Source: Thermodesulfovibrio yellowstonii DSM 11347 (lineage in GTDB: Bacteria; Nitrospirota; Thermodesulfovibrionia; Thermodesulfovibrionales; Thermodesulfovibrionaceae). From it: DNA of 64,000 nucleotides. Where the stretch lies: contig NC_011296.1 of NCBI RefSeq assembly GCF_000020985.1, positions 496,001 through 560,000 of the forward strand, given 5' to 3'. The notes under the pieces were generated by a model, which was not told where the DNA came from, did no database searches, and saw only the letters and a program-made list of their open reading frames with translations. Positions 35,683 to 43,114 of this stretch are shown one piece after another. Each line of letters opens with the position of its first letter. The first letter of the stretch is position 1. The translations under genes and the position numbers were made by a program.

Positions 35683-36855
35683 CTATTTTTTTGCAAAGAT
35701 TCTTTTAATAAGCATTGTTGCATAGGAACCTCTTGGAAGAATAAAACCAAGAGTAAGCTTTATTTTACCTTCATAAACTTCATCATCTTCAATTTTATGC
35801 AGAATATTAGGGATGACAAGGACTTGTCTTGGAACAGATTTAAAAAATGACTGTCTTATTTTTTTCAAATTAAACTGAGAAGGTTTTATTTGTCTTTCAA
35901 AAAAAATCTCATTATATATTTTTTCAATAATGTCCTGGGGCATTTTTGCGTTTGAAGAAGGTGTAGGAATCTCTAAACTCTTAAGATACTCAAAATTTTT
36001 TTCATCAATTTCATCAAAGAAGATATACTCTCCTGCAACTCCTTTATGAATAAGCAAATTTTCAACGGGGAATAAAGTTTTAAGGAGTCTTTTAACAGTT
36101 TCATTCCATATAAAACTCTGATAGGCTGAAAAAAACATGGACATTTCTTCTTTTGGAATTTTTTGAAGCAGTGATATGTAATCCTTTTGATGCTCTAAAA
36201 GATGGCTGAATGCAAATTTTTCAAATTTAGTTTTAGCAAAATTTAAACAACTGTTCCAGTCACCCCAGTTTTCAGAAATTTTTCTTTTTCTTTCTTTTGC
36301 CTTTTTTTTATCTTCAGGATATATATGGGTAAAGTAAATTTTAAGTGCTCCATTATAATGCCCTTTTATTATTTTTTCAGCAATAAATCCTTGGTTTGGA
36401 TCAAAGCTTCCAAATCTCTGATCATCAAAATAGTTTATGAATCCGTAATTTTTAACTTTTTCAATATGATATATGATAGAATCAATGGCATTTGGAGAAA
36501 TAGCTCTTACAGTTACTTTGAAAACATTGTTCTCAATGAATTGTGGCTTCATTGGTTCATCTGAAAAACCAATATGTTTGAGTTCAAATTTATCTTTTTT
36601 TATATTAAATTTGAAAGGAGGATTTTTTATTGTTATGAACTGCTCAGTAATACCGTGTCTGTCTTTTTTCCCACCGTATGAGATGCTATCAAAGGGAATT
36701 CTCAATTTTTGGGCAATCTTTTTTAACAAGTCAATCGTATTCCACTTTTTTTTCTTTAGAATAAAAACTCCAAAAGGTCCCTTTTCCTTTAAGGGAATTG
36801 AACTTATCTCTTTTACAATGAAATCTTCTGGCTTTACTTTAATTTTATATGACAT
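35683..36855 (-). CDS. truD: tRNA pseudouridine synthase D
   Basis: Modifies U13 of certain tRNAs. The 390-aa protein carries DFIVKEI at the N-terminus, the catalytic Asp in YGGKKDRHGITEQFI, GFINYFDDQRFGS and the C-terminal block TLGFILPRGSYATMLIKRI. The inserted TRUD domain lies between. ATG 36855 has no ribosome-binding site; TATAAT is six bases upstream. The gene is divergent from ridA with only 17 bases between. Confidence 0.93.
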   Translation of the reverse strand: MSYKIKVKPEDFIVKEISSIPLKEKGPFGVFILKKKKWNTIDLLKKIAQKLRIPFDSISYGGKKDRHGITEQFITIKNPPFKFNIKKDKFELKHIGFSDEPMKPQFIENNVFKVTVRAISPNAIDSIIYHIEKVKNYGFINYFDDQRFGSFDPNQGFIAEKIIKGHYNGALKIYFTHIYPEDKKKAKERKRKISENWGDWNSCLNFAKTKFEKFAFSHLLEHQKDYISLLQKIPKEEMSMFFSAYQSFIWNETVKRLLKTLFPVENLLIHKGVAGEYIFFDEIDEKNFEYLKSLEIPTPSSNAKMPQDIIEKIYNEIFFERQIKPSQFNLKKIRQSFFKSVPRQVLVIPNILHKIEDDEVYEGKIKLTLGFILPRGSYATMLIKRIFAKK

Positions 36856-36857
36856 GT

Positions 36858-36867
36858 TAAAATTATA
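36858..36867. promoter_or_regulatory. Overlapping divergent -10 boxes of truD and ridA
   Basis: Within the 17-bp gap, TAAAAT (36858-36863, +) serves ridA at nine bases and TATAAT (36862-36867, -) serves truD at six bases. The two boxes share two base pairs, so firing in the two directions should be mutually exclusive. Confidence 0.5.
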
Positions 36868-36872
36868 CCATT

Positions 36873-37331
36873 ATGATAGAGGAAAAGTTGAAAGAGTTAG
36901 GGATAACACTTCCAGAGCCTCTAAAACCTGTTGGTGCTTATACAACCGCTTTAAAAGTAGGAAATCTTTTATTTTTAAGCGGAATTCTTCCTTTTAGAGA
37001 AGGAAAGCTTTTAAGGAAAGGCAAGGTTGATAAGAATGTATCTATTAAAGAGGCTTCTGAAGAGGCATTACAGGTTGTTTTAAATGCACTGGCAATTGTA
37101 AAAGATTATATAGGTAATCTTGATAAAATAAGACAATGTGTAAAAGTAACCGGATATATTGCTTCTTCAGAAAGTTTTACGGAACACCCTAAGGTTCTTA
37201 ATCCAGCATCAGAACTTCTGATGAAAATATTCGGTGAAAATGGGAAACATTGTAGAGTAGCTGTAGGAGTATATAGCCTCCCACTTGATGCTGTAGTAGA
37301 AATGGATTTTATTTTTGAATTGAAAAAATAA
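36873..37331 (+). CDS. RidA-family protein (long form)
   Basis: A 152-aa member of the YjgF/RidA family, longer at the N-terminus than the 125-130-aa RidA deaminases. It has PEPLKPVGAYTTALKVGNLLFLSG, EASEEALQVVLNAL and HCRVAVGVYSLPLDAVVEMDF near the C-terminus. RidA hydrolyses reactive enamines and imines; for this longer subgroup the activity is unconfirmed. It has no ribosome-binding site and probably a leaderless start. Confidence 0.83.
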   Translation: MIEEKLKELGITLPEPLKPVGAYTTALKVGNLLFLSGILPFREGKLLRKGKVDKNVSIKEASEEALQVVLNALAIVKDYIGNLDKIRQCVKVTGYIASSESFTEHPKVLNPASELLMKIFGENGKHCRVAVGVYSLPLDAVVEMDFIFELKK

Positions 37332-37350
37332 AATTATCTAACGAAGATTA

Positions 37351-38064
37351 TTATTTATTTCTTCTTAATTTTTCTATTTCTTCCTTTGTCAATGGTCTAA
37401 GTTGACCTGGTTTCAGGTCTCCCAATTTGACGCCATCAATAGCTATTCTAATAAGCCTGATAACAGGATGCCCGACGCGTTCAAGCATTTTACGAATCTG
37501 TCTTTTTCTACCTTCATGAAGAGTAATCTTTATCCAAGAATTAGCTTTAAGTTTTTTTACGAGATGAACACTTACAGGTACAGCAAGTTTGCCTTCAATT
37601 TTTATCCCTTTCCTAAGTTTTTCAATTGTTTCAGGTTCAACGATACCATCAACCTTTACCATGTAAGTTTTTTCTATCTGGGAACTTGGGTGCATAACTT
37701 TGTAAGCTAATTCTCCATCATTAGTAAGAAGAAGCAACCCTTCAGAATCAAAATCAAGCCTGCCTACAGGGTAAATGCGGAATTTTATTCCCTTTATAAA
37801 ATCTCTTATAGTAGGTCTTCCTTGAGGGTCTAAAAGTGCTGTGATTACCTTTCGGGGCTTATAAAAAGCATAGTACACCTTAGGTTCTGGTTTAATGAGA
37901 AGTTTTCCATCAACTTTTATGTAGTCTTTTTCAGGGTCTGCTTTTTGTCCTATTACCGCAATCTGTCCGTTTACAGTTACTCGTCCTTCTTTTATTAATT
38001 CTTCAGCGTGTCTCCTTGATGCAATTCCGTAATCAGATAGTATTTTCTGTAATCTTTCAAGCAT
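37351..38064 (-). CDS. rRNA pseudouridine synthase of the RsuA/RluB family
   Basis: A 237-aa protein with an N-terminal S4 domain (LQKILSDYGIASRRHAEELI) and a catalytic domain with the Asp in GRLDFDSEGLLLLTNDG, followed by GRKRQIRKMLERVGHPV. RluB (23S U2605) is the more likely assignment by length, but RluE/RluF or RsuA cannot be excluded. It follows the SurA-like gene with a three-base gap. Confidence 0.88.
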   Translation of the reverse strand: MLERLQKILSDYGIASRRHAEELIKEGRVTVNGQIAVIGQKADPEKDYIKVDGKLLIKPEPKVYYAFYKPRKVITALLDPQGRPTIRDFIKGIKFRIYPVGRLDFDSEGLLLLTNDGELAYKVMHPSSQIEKTYMVKVDGIVEPETIEKLRKGIKIEGKLAVPVSVHLVKKLKANSWIKITLHEGRKRQIRKMLERVGHPVIRLIRIAIDGVKLGDLKPGQLRPLTKEEIEKLRRNK

Positions 38065-38067
38065 TTT

Positions 38068-39093
38068 TTAATCCATAATCTCAATATAAGCTCTCTGACG
38101 TAAACCTCTTGTCCAGAGCTTGTAATCTTTTTTAAACTTTTCATCTTCTAAAAGACTTCTCACGTAGTTTACAAGCTGTTCAGAACCTTTTTTAAAACAA
38201 ACTCCATCAAGCCTGAAAATAAAAATACCATGTTCAGTCATCATAGGTTCACTTACTTGTCCTATATTCATTTTTGAGAATAAATTTGATAGTTCAGAGG
38301 CAATTTCTTTCTTTTTAAGAAGTCCAATTGCTCCTCCTGTTTTTGCTGTTACGTCCTCACTCATCTGAGATGCTACTTTACTGAAAGGCTCACCTTGAAT
38401 GAGTCTTTTGAAAACTTCATTTATTTTTGCTTTTAGTTCTTCTTGATTTTCTCTTTTTTTCAAAAATATCTGGCTTACATAATAACCCTCATCATCACAT
38501 GAAAGCTCTGGATGAGCTGCAATATAGTTATTTATCTCAGCATCAGTAATAATAATTTTGCTTTTTACTAATGTGTTTAATGCTCTACCAATTATTATCT
38601 GTTCTTTAAGCATTTTTTTATAGTCATTAATGCTCATGCCTTCTTTTTTAAGGGTTTCCAGAAAAGCTTGTTCTGTAAGAGCATATTTTTTCTTTATATC
38701 ATTTATTGCTCCTTCTATCTCAGAATCGGTAACAAAAATTCCATATTTTTCAGCTTCTTCAATCTGAAGTTTTGTATCAATTAGTCTCTCAAGAAACTCT
38801 TCTTCATGAGCTTTAAAGTATTTGAATTTTTCATCTGGATTTAATGCCTTAATCTCATCCTTCGCAGTAAATTCCATATATTTGTATAGTTCGCTCCAGG
38901 TTATTACATCTCTGTTTACAACAGCGATTACTTTATCAACGAAGAATTTGTTTTCTTCTGCATTAAGTTTGAAAATTAAAAGCTGAGTGCAGAAAAAAAC
39001 AATCATCAGAAAAAAGACAAACTTGATTGAGCAATTTAGATATTTTTGATTAATCACTCTTGGTGAAATCAAGCGATTTTTAAACTTTCTCAT
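38068..39093 (-). CDS. SurA-like periplasmic peptidyl-prolyl isomerase
   Basis: A 341-aa exported chaperone. After the signal region it has the SurA N-terminal segment VDKVIAVVNRDVITWSELYK and a parvulin domain (YYVSQIFLKK, FSKVASQMSEDVTAKTGGAIGLLKKKEI, GIFIFRLDG). ATG 39093 has AAAGGAG seven bases upstream and is preferred to ATG 39111. The N-terminal part of the signal peptide (residues 7-24) is encoded by palindromic element copy B, after which KFVFFLMIVFFCTQ forms the hydrophobic core. It is transcribed after hypE. Confidence 0.87.
   Translation of the reverse strand: MRKFKNRLISPRVINQKYLNCSIKFVFFLMIVFFCTQLLIFKLNAEENKFFVDKVIAVVNRDVITWSELYKYMEFTAKDEIKALNPDEKFKYFKAHEEEFLERLIDTKLQIEEAEKYGIFVTDSEIEGAINDIKKKYALTEQAFLETLKKEGMSINDYKKMLKEQIIIGRALNTLVKSKIIITDAEINNYIAAHPELSCDDEGYYVSQIFLKKRENQEELKAKINEVFKRLIQGEPFSKVASQMSEDVTAKTGGAIGLLKKKEIASELSNLFSKMNIGQVSEPMMTEHGIFIFRLDGVCFKKGSEQLVNYVRSLLEDEKFKKDYKLWTRGLRQRAYIEIMD
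39022..39073. repeat. Palindromic element, copy B, inside the SurA-like signal region
   Basis: Outer arms CTTGATT (39022-39028) and AATCAAG (39067-39073) pair perfectly. The interior GAGCAATTTAGATATTTTTG matches the left half of copy C. It encodes residues 7-24 of the SurA-like protein. Confidence 0.65.
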
Positions 39094-39104
39094 ATCTAAC
39101 TCCT

Positions 39105-40106
39105 TTAACATATTCTTGGCAACTGTTCTCCAGGAAGCATATCAACTATTCTGGTACCCCCAATGAATGTTTTAAGTAAAACTTTTCCTCCCTTGCCAGT
39201 TACTTCCCCAATTATAGCAGATTCTTCTCCAAAAGGGTGCGATTTCATTAATTGTAAGATTTTCTCTGCTACATCTGCTTTAACAATTGCAACGAAAATT
39301 CCCTCATTCGCCACATAAAGTGGGTCAAGTCCAAGAAGTTCACAAGCACCTTTTACTGTGTCATGAAGAGGGATAGCACTTTCATAAATTAAAATATCTT
39401 TCAATGATTCTAATGCAAGTTCTTTAAGTGTTGTGGCTAATCCTCCACGAGTAGGGTCTCTCATTACTTTTACGAATGGTGTAAATTCCTTCATTATCTG
39501 GTCAATTAAGCCATTTAATGCCCTTGTATCACTTAAGACAGGTGGCTCAAAGGTAAAGCCGTTTCTCTCGCTCATAACAGCAATACCATGATTCCCTATA
39601 GAGCCACTTATGAGGATTTTGTCGCCCATTTCAATTTTCAGAGGGGAAAGCTCTACTCCTTCGGGAATTACTCCTATTCCAGAGGTATTTATAAAAATTC
39701 CATCTCCCTTTCCTTTGTCTACAACTTTAGTATCTCCTGCAACAATTTTTACTCCTGCTTTTTTAGCTGAGGAGGAGATGCTACTGAGTATTTTTTCAAA
39801 ATCAGACAGAGGAAAACCTTCTTCAAGAATAAAGCCAACAGTAAGATAAAGGGGAACTGCACCGACCACTGCCAGGTCGTTCACAGTTCCATTAATTGCA
39901 AGGTCTCCAATATCGCCACCTGGGAAAAAGATAGGAGAAACAGTATAAGAATCAGTTGTTATTGCTATTTTTCCTGAATGATTAAGAGAAACTATCGCAG
40001 AATCCATAAGAGAAGGGAGTTCAAAAATAGGTGCAATATATTTTTTAATAAGCTCATACATGAGCTTGCCGCCACTTCCGTGTCCCAGAAGAATTTTATC
40101 CATCAT
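39105..40106 (-). CDS. hypE: Hydrogenase maturation protein HypE
   Basis: Dehydrates the thiocarbamate on its own C-terminal Cys to thiocyanate, providing the cyanide ligand of [NiFe] hydrogenases. The 333-aa AIR-synthase-fold protein has GHGSGGKLMYELI, DSAIV, TTDSYTVSPIFFPGGDIG, RDPTRGGLATTLKE and ends in the diagnostic PRIC. The other hyp genes are not nearby. The ATG is preceded by GTGGAGGTGC within the upstream lipoprotein gene. Confidence 0.95.
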   Translation of the reverse strand: MMDKILLGHGSGGKLMYELIKKYIAPIFELPSLMDSAIVSLNHSGKIAITTDSYTVSPIFFPGGDIGDLAINGTVNDLAVVGAVPLYLTVGFILEEGFPLSDFEKILSSISSSAKKAGVKIVAGDTKVVDKGKGDGIFINTSGIGVIPEGVELSPLKIEMGDKILISGSIGNHGIAVMSERNGFTFEPPVLSDTRALNGLIDQIMKEFTPFVKVMRDPTRGGLATTLKELALESLKDILIYESAIPLHDTVKGACELLGLDPLYVANEGIFVAIVKADVAEKILQLMKSHPFGEESAIIGEVTGKGGKVLLKTFIGGTRIVDMLPGEQLPRIC

Positions 40107-41217
40107 GCACCTCCACTTTTATTTCTACTGCTTCACTCTCTTTTAAAGGAGCTTCCGAAGTGATTTTATAATAAACCGGCGATTTTATGTTAGTGATATT
40201 ATACTTGGCGTCAAAGAATAGAGGAATCATTGTTTCACCTACAAGCTCATAACTCTTTTCATCTGCTGTTTTTCTATATATTCTGTAACCTTTTATCCAT
40301 CTTTCTTTGGTTTCTTTCCATGAAATATAAACTCCTTGCTCATTAACTGACCAGAAAACTTCCTTAGGCTTTGTCGGAATAAAAGATTCAATTGAAACTT
40401 TTGTTTCAATGCCTTTGCTCTCCAGATATGCTGATTCATAGGATTTAGAAGTAGTAATAACATAGGGAATTTCCGATTGAGAGTTTTCTTTGTAACTGCT
40501 TATGCTTCCGTAAAGAAGTTCGTCTAAAAAGAATTTTTTATCTGTTGAGCCAATCTTTACTCTCTCACCCTTTTGATTTATCCTGTACACGTTATAAGTC
40601 AATGAATTCTGTGCATCCCATGAAAGCATTACGCCTTCAGGATTAATTTTATAAGTAATATTTTCCACCTCAGGTAATTTTTGAGGAGTAATCGTAGCTT
40701 CTGTTGGTTTGCTGTATATACCTTTTGGTCTTATGGCAAAGATACGATATCTGTAAGTTTCTCCGAAGGTAAAATCTTTGTCCTCAAGGGAGGTAGTTTC
40801 TTTATTGTAGTAACCAAGAGTTTTTTTCTCTCCTTTGCTTTCTCTCTCTATGAGGAAGCTTTCTATTTTAGTTTTTTCTTTTTCAGGATAACTCCAGGAA
40901 ATTAATATTTTGTCATAAGTAGCTGAAAGCGTTAAACTCGCAACGGGCTCGGGCTGAAGATAGTCATCAAGATTTGGGTCAAGCTTTCTGCCACAGGCTG
41001 TGAGAAGGAATAGTAAAATAAAAATTGTTAAACAAGTAAATACTGGTGTGAGCGATTTTAGATATCTTTGGGTAACAGTTCTTAACGAAGTGTAGCGTAA
41101 AACAGTTGCAACTGTCTGAAACCCGAAGGGTTGAGTTTTGCAACTGTAGCGAAACGAGTTTAGAACTGTCCAAAGATATCTCATGAGCGAACACCAGTAA
41201 AACTTGCCTTTCTTCAT
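40096..41217 (-). CDS. Lipoprotein with fibronectin-III-like domains, carrying an inserted palindromic element
   Basis: The 373-aa product is a lipoprotein (lipobox LLTAC, Cys75) with two or three fibronectin-III-like beta domains (LILISWSYPEKE-type, EGVMLSWDAQNS, GVYISWKETKERW). Its signal peptide is odd: the frame starts MKKGKF at the argH stop (ATGA overlap), then residues 7-59 are encoded by a 159-bp palindromic repeat, and only then comes the hydrophobic core FTCLTIFILLFLLTAC. No other start codon exists before the lipobox. Deleting the 53 codons leaves a normal lipoprotein signal peptide. It is co-transcribed with hypE downstream. Confidence 0.8.
   Translation of the reverse strand: MKKGKFYWCSLMRYLWTVLNSFRYSCKTQPFGFQTVATVLRYTSLRTVTQRYLKSLTPVFTCLTIFILLFLLTACGRKLDPNLDDYLQPEPVASLTLSATYDKILISWSYPEKEKTKIESFLIERESKGEKKTLGYYNKETTSLEDKDFTFGETYRYRIFAIRPKGIYSKPTEATITPQKLPEVENITYKINPEGVMLSWDAQNSLTYNVYRINQKGERVKIGSTDKKFFLDELLYGSISSYKENSQSEIPYVITTSKSYESAYLESKGIETKVSIESFIPTKPKEVFWSVNEQGVYISWKETKERWIKGYRIYRKTADEKSYELVGETMIPLFFDAKYNITNIKSPVYYKITSEAPLKESEAVEIKVEVHDG
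41041..41199. repeat. Palindromic element, copy C (159 bp), in the lipoprotein N-terminus
   Basis: Outer arms TACTGGTGT (41041-41049) and ACACCAGTA (41191-41199) pair perfectly. Inside, GATATCTTTGG...ACAGTTCT (41061-) pairs with AGAACTGTCCAAAGATATC (41162-41180), and the centre holds a smaller hairpin around AACCCGAAGGGTT. Its length is 53 codons. Confidence 0.85.
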
Positions 41218-42590
41218 TCCTTCAACCTCTTCCTCAACATTCTTATCTGTTCCTTTACACTCTTTTTTGAAGTGCTTCCGTAGGAGCTTTTTGAATCAAT
41301 TGAACCTTCAGGAGTAAGTATGGCATAGAGGTCTTTTTCAATTTTTGACGAGAACTTCCTTAATTCCTTTATGCTTAATTCGTTGAGATTTTTACCCTTT
41401 TCAATACAGTAAAGCACAATCTTGCCTGTTATCTCATGGGCATTTCTAAAGGGAACTCCCTTCTTTACAAGATACTCTGCAATGTCTGTAGCTGTAATGT
41501 AGCCACTTCCGCAAGCCTCTTTCATTCTCTCTTTGTTGAATTTTATCTCCGGAAGCATTTCTGTAATTACTCTAAGGCTCATGATTACTGTGTCAATCGT
41601 ATCAAAGACAGGCTCTTTGTCCTCCTGCATGTCTCTATTATAGGTAAGGGGAAGTCCTTTCATAGTTGTAAGCATGCTAAGCAGATTTCCGTAAACTCTG
41701 CCTGTTTTCCCTCTAATTAACTCTGCCGGGTCTGGATTTTTTTTCTGAGGCATCATGCTTGAGCCAGTGGAGAATTTATCAGGCAGCTCAATAAATCTGA
41801 ATTCATCTGTTGCCCAAAGGATTATCTCTTCAGCAAGCCTGCTTAGATGCATCATGAGCATAGCACCACAGTATAAAACATCAAGGACAAAATCTCTGTC
41901 TGAGACCGCATCCATGCTGTTTGGAATTGGTTCTTCAAAACCAAGCTCCTTTGCTGTGTAATGCCTGTCAATTGGAAGGCTGCTTCCTGCAAGGGCACCT
42001 GCACCAAGAGGGCATAGATTGAGCCTTTTTAGTGCCTCTTTCAGCCGCTCCCTGTCTCTTTCAAGCATCCATGCATAAGCAAGTAGATGATGAGCAAGAA
42101 GCACTGGCTGGGCTTTCTGTAGATGAGTATATCCGGGCATGATTGTATCAATGTTTTTTTCGGCAACATTAACAAGGGTTTTCTCAAGCTTTTCTGTTAA
42201 CTCTATTAATTCATTCACTCTTTTTCTCAAATAAAGTCTTAAGTCAGTGGCAACCTGGTCGTTTCTTGACCGGGCTGTATGAATCTTTGCACCAGCAGAG
42301 CCTGTTTTTTCAATCAAAGCTCTCTCAATGTTCATGTGTATATCCTCAAGCTCTTCTTTGAACTGAAACTTTCCCTCTTTGATTTCTCTTTCAATTTCAG
42401 CAAGTCCCTTTAAAATCTGCTTTAGCTCCTCTTCAGTGATAATGCCCTGTTTGCAGAGCATCTTTGCATGGGCACGGCTTCCTTCAATATCTTCCTGCCA
42501 GAGCCTTCTGTCAAAAGAGATTGACTGTGAGAACTCCTCCAGTGTCTTAGCAGTTCCTTCCTTAAATCTTCCACCCCACGGTTTTTTCAT
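41214..42590 (-). CDS. argH: Argininosuccinate lyase
   Basis: Last step of arginine synthesis. The 458-aa fumarase-superfamily enzyme has EDIHMNIERAL, HTARSRNDQVATDLRLYLR, the GYTHLQKAQPV block and the signature GSSMMPQKKNPDPAELIRGK. It opens the transcription unit that continues into the FN3 lipoprotein, hypE and the SurA-like gene. Confidence 0.96.
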   Translation of the reverse strand: MKKPWGGRFKEGTAKTLEEFSQSISFDRRLWQEDIEGSRAHAKMLCKQGIITEEELKQILKGLAEIEREIKEGKFQFKEELEDIHMNIERALIEKTGSAGAKIHTARSRNDQVATDLRLYLRKRVNELIELTEKLEKTLVNVAEKNIDTIMPGYTHLQKAQPVLLAHHLLAYAWMLERDRERLKEALKRLNLCPLGAGALAGSSLPIDRHYTAKELGFEEPIPNSMDAVSDRDFVLDVLYCGAMLMMHLSRLAEEIILWATDEFRFIELPDKFSTGSSMMPQKKNPDPAELIRGKTGRVYGNLLSMLTTMKGLPLTYNRDMQEDKEPVFDTIDTVIMSLRVITEMLPEIKFNKERMKEACGSGYITATDIAEYLVKKGVPFRNAHEITGKIVLYCIEKGKNLNELSIKELRKFSSKIEKDLYAILTPEGSIDSKSSYGSTSKKSVKEQIRMLRKRLKE

Positions 42591-42646
42591 CTATGCTTAC
42601 TTCCTCCCTCGTATGTCATTTCAAGAAGCGTAAACCTCCCTCATCT

Positions 42647-42816
42647 GTCATTCCGAACGGAGCAAAGCAAAGTGAGGAATCTCTTTCGATTGTAAAAATT
42701 TTGTCTGCACTATTTCTTGTAACCTGAGTAACATATAAATTAGGCGACCCTTCGGCTAAAGCCTCAGGGTGACCCATAAGGGTCACTTCGGGGTCATTGA
42801 GCCCCCTCGGAATGAC
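42647..42816. repeat. TCATTCCGA-type long hairpin repeat
   Basis: GTCATTCCGA (42647-42656) pairs with TCGGAATGAC (42807-42816). A small perfect hairpin, GTGACCC/GGGTCAC (42769-42786), lies inside. Similar repeats are common in intergenic regions of several bacterial phyla. Confidence 0.7.
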
Positions 42817-42888
42817 CTTTTGTAATTGAACATACCCTAATTTTTTAAGTTTATTATTCCTACAAAACATATTCATACTTTCAGAAAA

Positions 42889-42933
42889 TAGATGCTTTAA
42901 TAAGCGATTTATAAATCTTCTGGTAACAATTTT
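42889..42933. repeat. Partial palindromic element (left arm only), copy E
   Basis: GCTTTAATAAGCGATTTATA and the following TGGTAACAATTTTTA align with the left arm of copy D, which begins 60 bases further on. No right arm was found, so it is a truncated copy. Confidence 0.55.
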
Positions 42934-42948
42934 TATCAAACAAATAAT

Positions 42949-43104
42949 TGCTGTATTGAGCGACTTTTAAAATTTTTGGGTAACAATTCTTAGCGAAGCA
43001 GAACGTCCACAGCCAAAACTGTTTGAGCCTGAAAAGCAAGTTTTTTGGCTGTAGTGGAGTAAGCTTAGAATTGTCCAAGAATTTTGCAAAAGCGAAATAC
43101 AGCA
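42949..43104. repeat. Palindromic element, copy D (156 bp)
   Basis: Outer arms TGCTGTATT (42949-42957) and AATACAGCA (43096-43104) pair perfectly; the inner arms AAAATTTTTGGGTAACAATTCT and AGAATTGTCC...AATTTT pair, and CCACAGCCAAAACT pairs with AGTTTTTTGGCTGTAGTGG. The layout equals copy C but the stem sequences differ with compensating changes. Confidence 0.85.
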
Positions 43105-43114
43105 TCTGTTTACT

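Larger units (their letters stand above)
42591..43114. other. 524-bp non-coding repeat region
   Basis: Between argH and the EF-G paralogue there is no credible gene. The stretch holds a large imperfect hairpin (42647-42816), a partial palindromic-element arm (42889-42933) and a full copy (42949-43104). Translations of it (such as RDSSLCFAPFGMTDE) are of the spurious type that intergenic repeats give. Confidence 0.75.

Noticed and set aside
36325-36997. Plus-strand frames of 79 and 174 aa across truD and ridA
   Set aside because: They are shadows of truD in another frame and are rich in Phe/Ser/Ile as such shadows are.
39094-39111. ATG 39111 as the SurA-like start
   Set aside because: ATG 39093 is seven bases after AAAGGAG, whereas 39111 overlaps the end of hypE and has no ribosome-binding site.
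42616-43105. Open frames of 107 and 74 aa on the minus strand in the argH/EF-G gap
   Set aside because: They are translations of the TCATTCCGA hairpin and of the palindromic element; they contain the usual repeat-derived peptides and have no ribosome-binding sites.
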